Source: Robiginitomaculum sp036478975 (lineage in GTDB: Bacteria > Pseudomonadota > Alphaproteobacteria > Caulobacterales > Maricaulaceae). Taken from it: 16,228 nt of DNA. The position numbers and the translations under genes are program-made. Positions 14,708-16,228 of this stretch are shown piece after piece. Below the pieces are notes generated by a model that was not told where the DNA came from, did not search any database, and saw nothing but the letters and a program-made list of their open reading frames with translations. The stretch spans positions 1-16,228 of the forward strand of contig JAZGFA010000064.1 of NCBI GenBank assembly GCA_036478975.1. Direction: 5' to 3'. Every line of letters starts with the position of its first letter. Within the stretch, counting starts at the first letter, position 1.

Positions 14708-16228
14708 TTACGACACCTGAGCAAATTGGTTCATGGTGTTTTTATGGCCGCCCGCTTTGAGCGCGCGCTCGCCCGCTACCATTTCTTTGAACGTATCGCC
14801 AAGGTCAGAGCCGACCTCGTGCTGATGTTTCACCGCCGAGACGCCATTGCGAATTTCTTCGCGCTGAATAGTGTTGACGTAGGCTTCCATTTTGCGGTCG
14901 CCGAAATAGCCCGTGGACAAATCATCCATGAATTTCGCGGTCATGTGGAAGGTCGGCAAGGTAATCAAATTGTGGAATACGCCGGCCTCTCTCGCAATGT
15001 CGGTTTGGAAAGCGGCAAGGCGGCGATTAGTCTCTAGGCCTAGCTCCTTATCGTCATAACGTGACGCCATAAGCTGCACATCCGCAGGATAATCCGCGGC
15101 TTTAATTTTGCCCGCTTCAATCCACTCTTCACGCACTTGCTGGCGCAGATTTAGCGTCCAGTTAAAGCTTGGTGAGTTATTATAGGTGAGCTTTGCATTG
15201 GGCACGACTTCGCGAATGGCGTTGACCATGCCGGCAATGCGCGCAACATTTGGCGTCGCGGTTTCAATCCAAAGCATATCCGCGCCGCCTTCGGTGAGAG
15301 AGCTAATACAGTCTTCAATCACCCGCTGCTCGCCAGTGTTTTCTTTGAATTTGTACAGGCCATTGGGCAGGCGTACAGGGCGCACGATTTTGCCGTCTTG
15401 CATCAGGGCGACTTCGCCTTCGCCGAGCGGATTTTCATCCGTGACAATATCCGTCTCTAGCCATTTGATATATTCCGCCGCGCCGTCTGCGCCGTTGGAG
15501 ACAGGGATTTTCTGGGTTAGCCCTGCGCCAAGGCTGTCCGTGCGCGCGACGATAACCCCGTCATCCACGCCAAGTTCTTCAAACGCCATGCGTACGGCTT
15601 TAAGTTTTACGTTAAATTCTTCGCGCGGCACGGTGACTTTGCCGTCTTGATGGCCGCACTGTTTGGCGTCGGACACTTGGTTTTCAATCTGAATACAGCA
15701 CGCGCCGGCTAATATCATTTTTTTGGACAGCAAATAGGTCGCATGTTCATTACCAAAGCCCGCGTCAATATCGGCGATGATGGGCACGACATGGGTTTCA
15801 AAATTGTCGATAGCTTTGATGGCCTCGTCAACACCGCCCGTGCCGGCGCGCGCGGTTTTCAGCGCACCGAATAAATCATTAAGCTCGACCTCATCGGCTT
15901 GGCGCAATGAGGCGTAAATTTCCTCAATCAAATCGACCACGGAGGTTTTTTCATGCATGGATTGATCCGGCAAATGGCCAAAACTATTGCGCAGGCCGGC
16001 GACCATCCAGCCCGATAGATAGACATAGGCGCCCTTGGTTGTGCCTTTCAGGCGGCGCACGGATTTAATCATTTGCTGGGCATGGAAGCCGGACCAACAG
16101 CCAAGCGACTGGGTGAACTGGCTACTATCTTTGTCATAGGCGCTCATATCGGCGCGCATGACGCTGGCCATGTCCTTGGCAATATCCAGATGGGTATTAT
16201 AGGTGTTTTGCATACGCAATTGCACCAT
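14708..16228 (-). CDS. aceA: Isocitrate lyase, long bacterial isoform (5' end outside window)
   Basis: 506 residues are visible and the frame is open to the window edge. The family of the long form (about 531 residues, as in Pseudomonas aeruginosa) has some 25 further N-terminal residues, so the ATG at the very edge is probably internal. Key parts are SLGCWSGF (41-48), SGWMVAGLR (72-80), LPDQSMHEKT, IADIDAGFGN (151-160) with metal-binding aspartates, the catalytic Cys191 in KQCGHQDGK (the short isoforms have KKCGH), VARTDSLGAGL and NNSPSFNW. The enzyme cleaves isocitrate to glyoxylate and succinate, the first step of the glyoxylate shunt, needed for growth on acetate or fatty acids. No malate synthase lies in the window. 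Its promoter is outside the window; the 3' end meets the terminator at 14653-14684. Confidence 0.96.
   Translation of the reverse strand: MVQLRMQNTYNTHLDIAKDMASVMRADMSAYDKDSSQFTQSLGCWSGFHAQQMIKSVRRLKGTTKGAYVYLSGWMVAGLRNSFGHLPDQSMHEKTSVVDLIEEIYASLRQADEVELNDLFGALKTARAGTGGVDEAIKAIDNFETHVVPIIADIDAGFGNEHATYLLSKKMILAGACCIQIENQVSDAKQCGHQDGKVTVPREEFNVKLKAVRMAFEELGVDDGVIVARTDSLGAGLTQKIPVSNGADGAAEYIKWLETDIVTDENPLGEGEVALMQDGKIVRPVRLPNGLYKFKENTGEQRVIEDCISSLTEGGADMLWIETATPNVARIAGMVNAIREVVPNAKLTYNNSPSFNWTLNLRQQVREEWIEAGKIKAADYPADVQLMASRYDDKELGLETNRRLAAFQTDIAREAGVFHNLITLPTFHMTAKFMDDLSTGYFGDRKMEAYVNTIQREEIRNGVSAVKHQHEVGSDLGDTFKEMVAGERALKAGGHKNTMNQFAQVS

Overview
The window looks like chromosomal DNA of an alphaproteobacterium. 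The main evidence is the fdxA-carD pair (a 7Fe-8S ferredoxin beside a CdnL/CarD-type RNA polymerase regulator) next to the C-terminal half of the large SUV3-like helicase that usually sits in this cluster in that class. A thermonuclease with an OB-like tail and a FIST-protein/hybrid-kinase pair fit the same picture. The order or family cannot be fixed from the sequence; a marine or aquatic Caulobacterales/Hyphomonadaceae-type organism is a guess. No phage, insertion sequence, CRISPR array or integrase was seen, and base composition looks even throughout.

Layout. 1-169: leader with a REP-like structured repeat. 170-805 (+): phi-like glutathione S-transferase. 829-902 (-): tRNA-Arg(CCT). 1024-1842 (+): exported thermonuclease. 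1861-1893: terminator. 1916-4770 (-): SUV3-like helicase C-terminal half, then fdxA, then carD, in transcription order. 4913-7531 (+): thiolase, MFE-2-type short-chain dehydrogenase and MaoC hydratase. 7528-10469 (-): NosP-like FIST protein translationally coupled to a soluble hybrid histidine kinase with two receivers. 10629-11723 (+): Old Yellow Enzyme family protein. 11742-12851 (-): membrane-anchored HSL-type esterase. 12978-14645 (+): SulP anion transporter with STAS domain. 14653-14684: strong bidirectional terminator. 14708-16228 (-): long-form isocitrate lyase, cut at its 5' end by the window edge.

How the genes fit together. Thiolase, (3R)-hydroxyacyl-CoA dehydrogenase and (R)-hydratase match the activities of peroxisomal MFE-2 plus thiolase, so they form a compact (R)-stereospecific acyl-CoA module. 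Isocitrate lyase would feed the resulting acetyl-CoA into the glyoxylate shunt. That link is metabolic logic only, because the genes lie 7 kb apart on opposite strands. The FIST/kinase pair resembles NosP with its co-cistronic kinase, a known nitric-oxide-responsive arrangement; here the kinase has no sensor domain or membrane segment of its own.

Most worth a second look: the helicase-family gene lacking its whole ATPase half, the detached FIST sensor with a two-receiver kinase lacking Hpt, perfect palindromes in the putative fdxA promoter, a hairpin predicted at the extreme 5' end of the carD transcript, and an 8-bp direct repeat one helical turn apart upstream of the thiolase operon. Nothing here is clearly a wholly new system.
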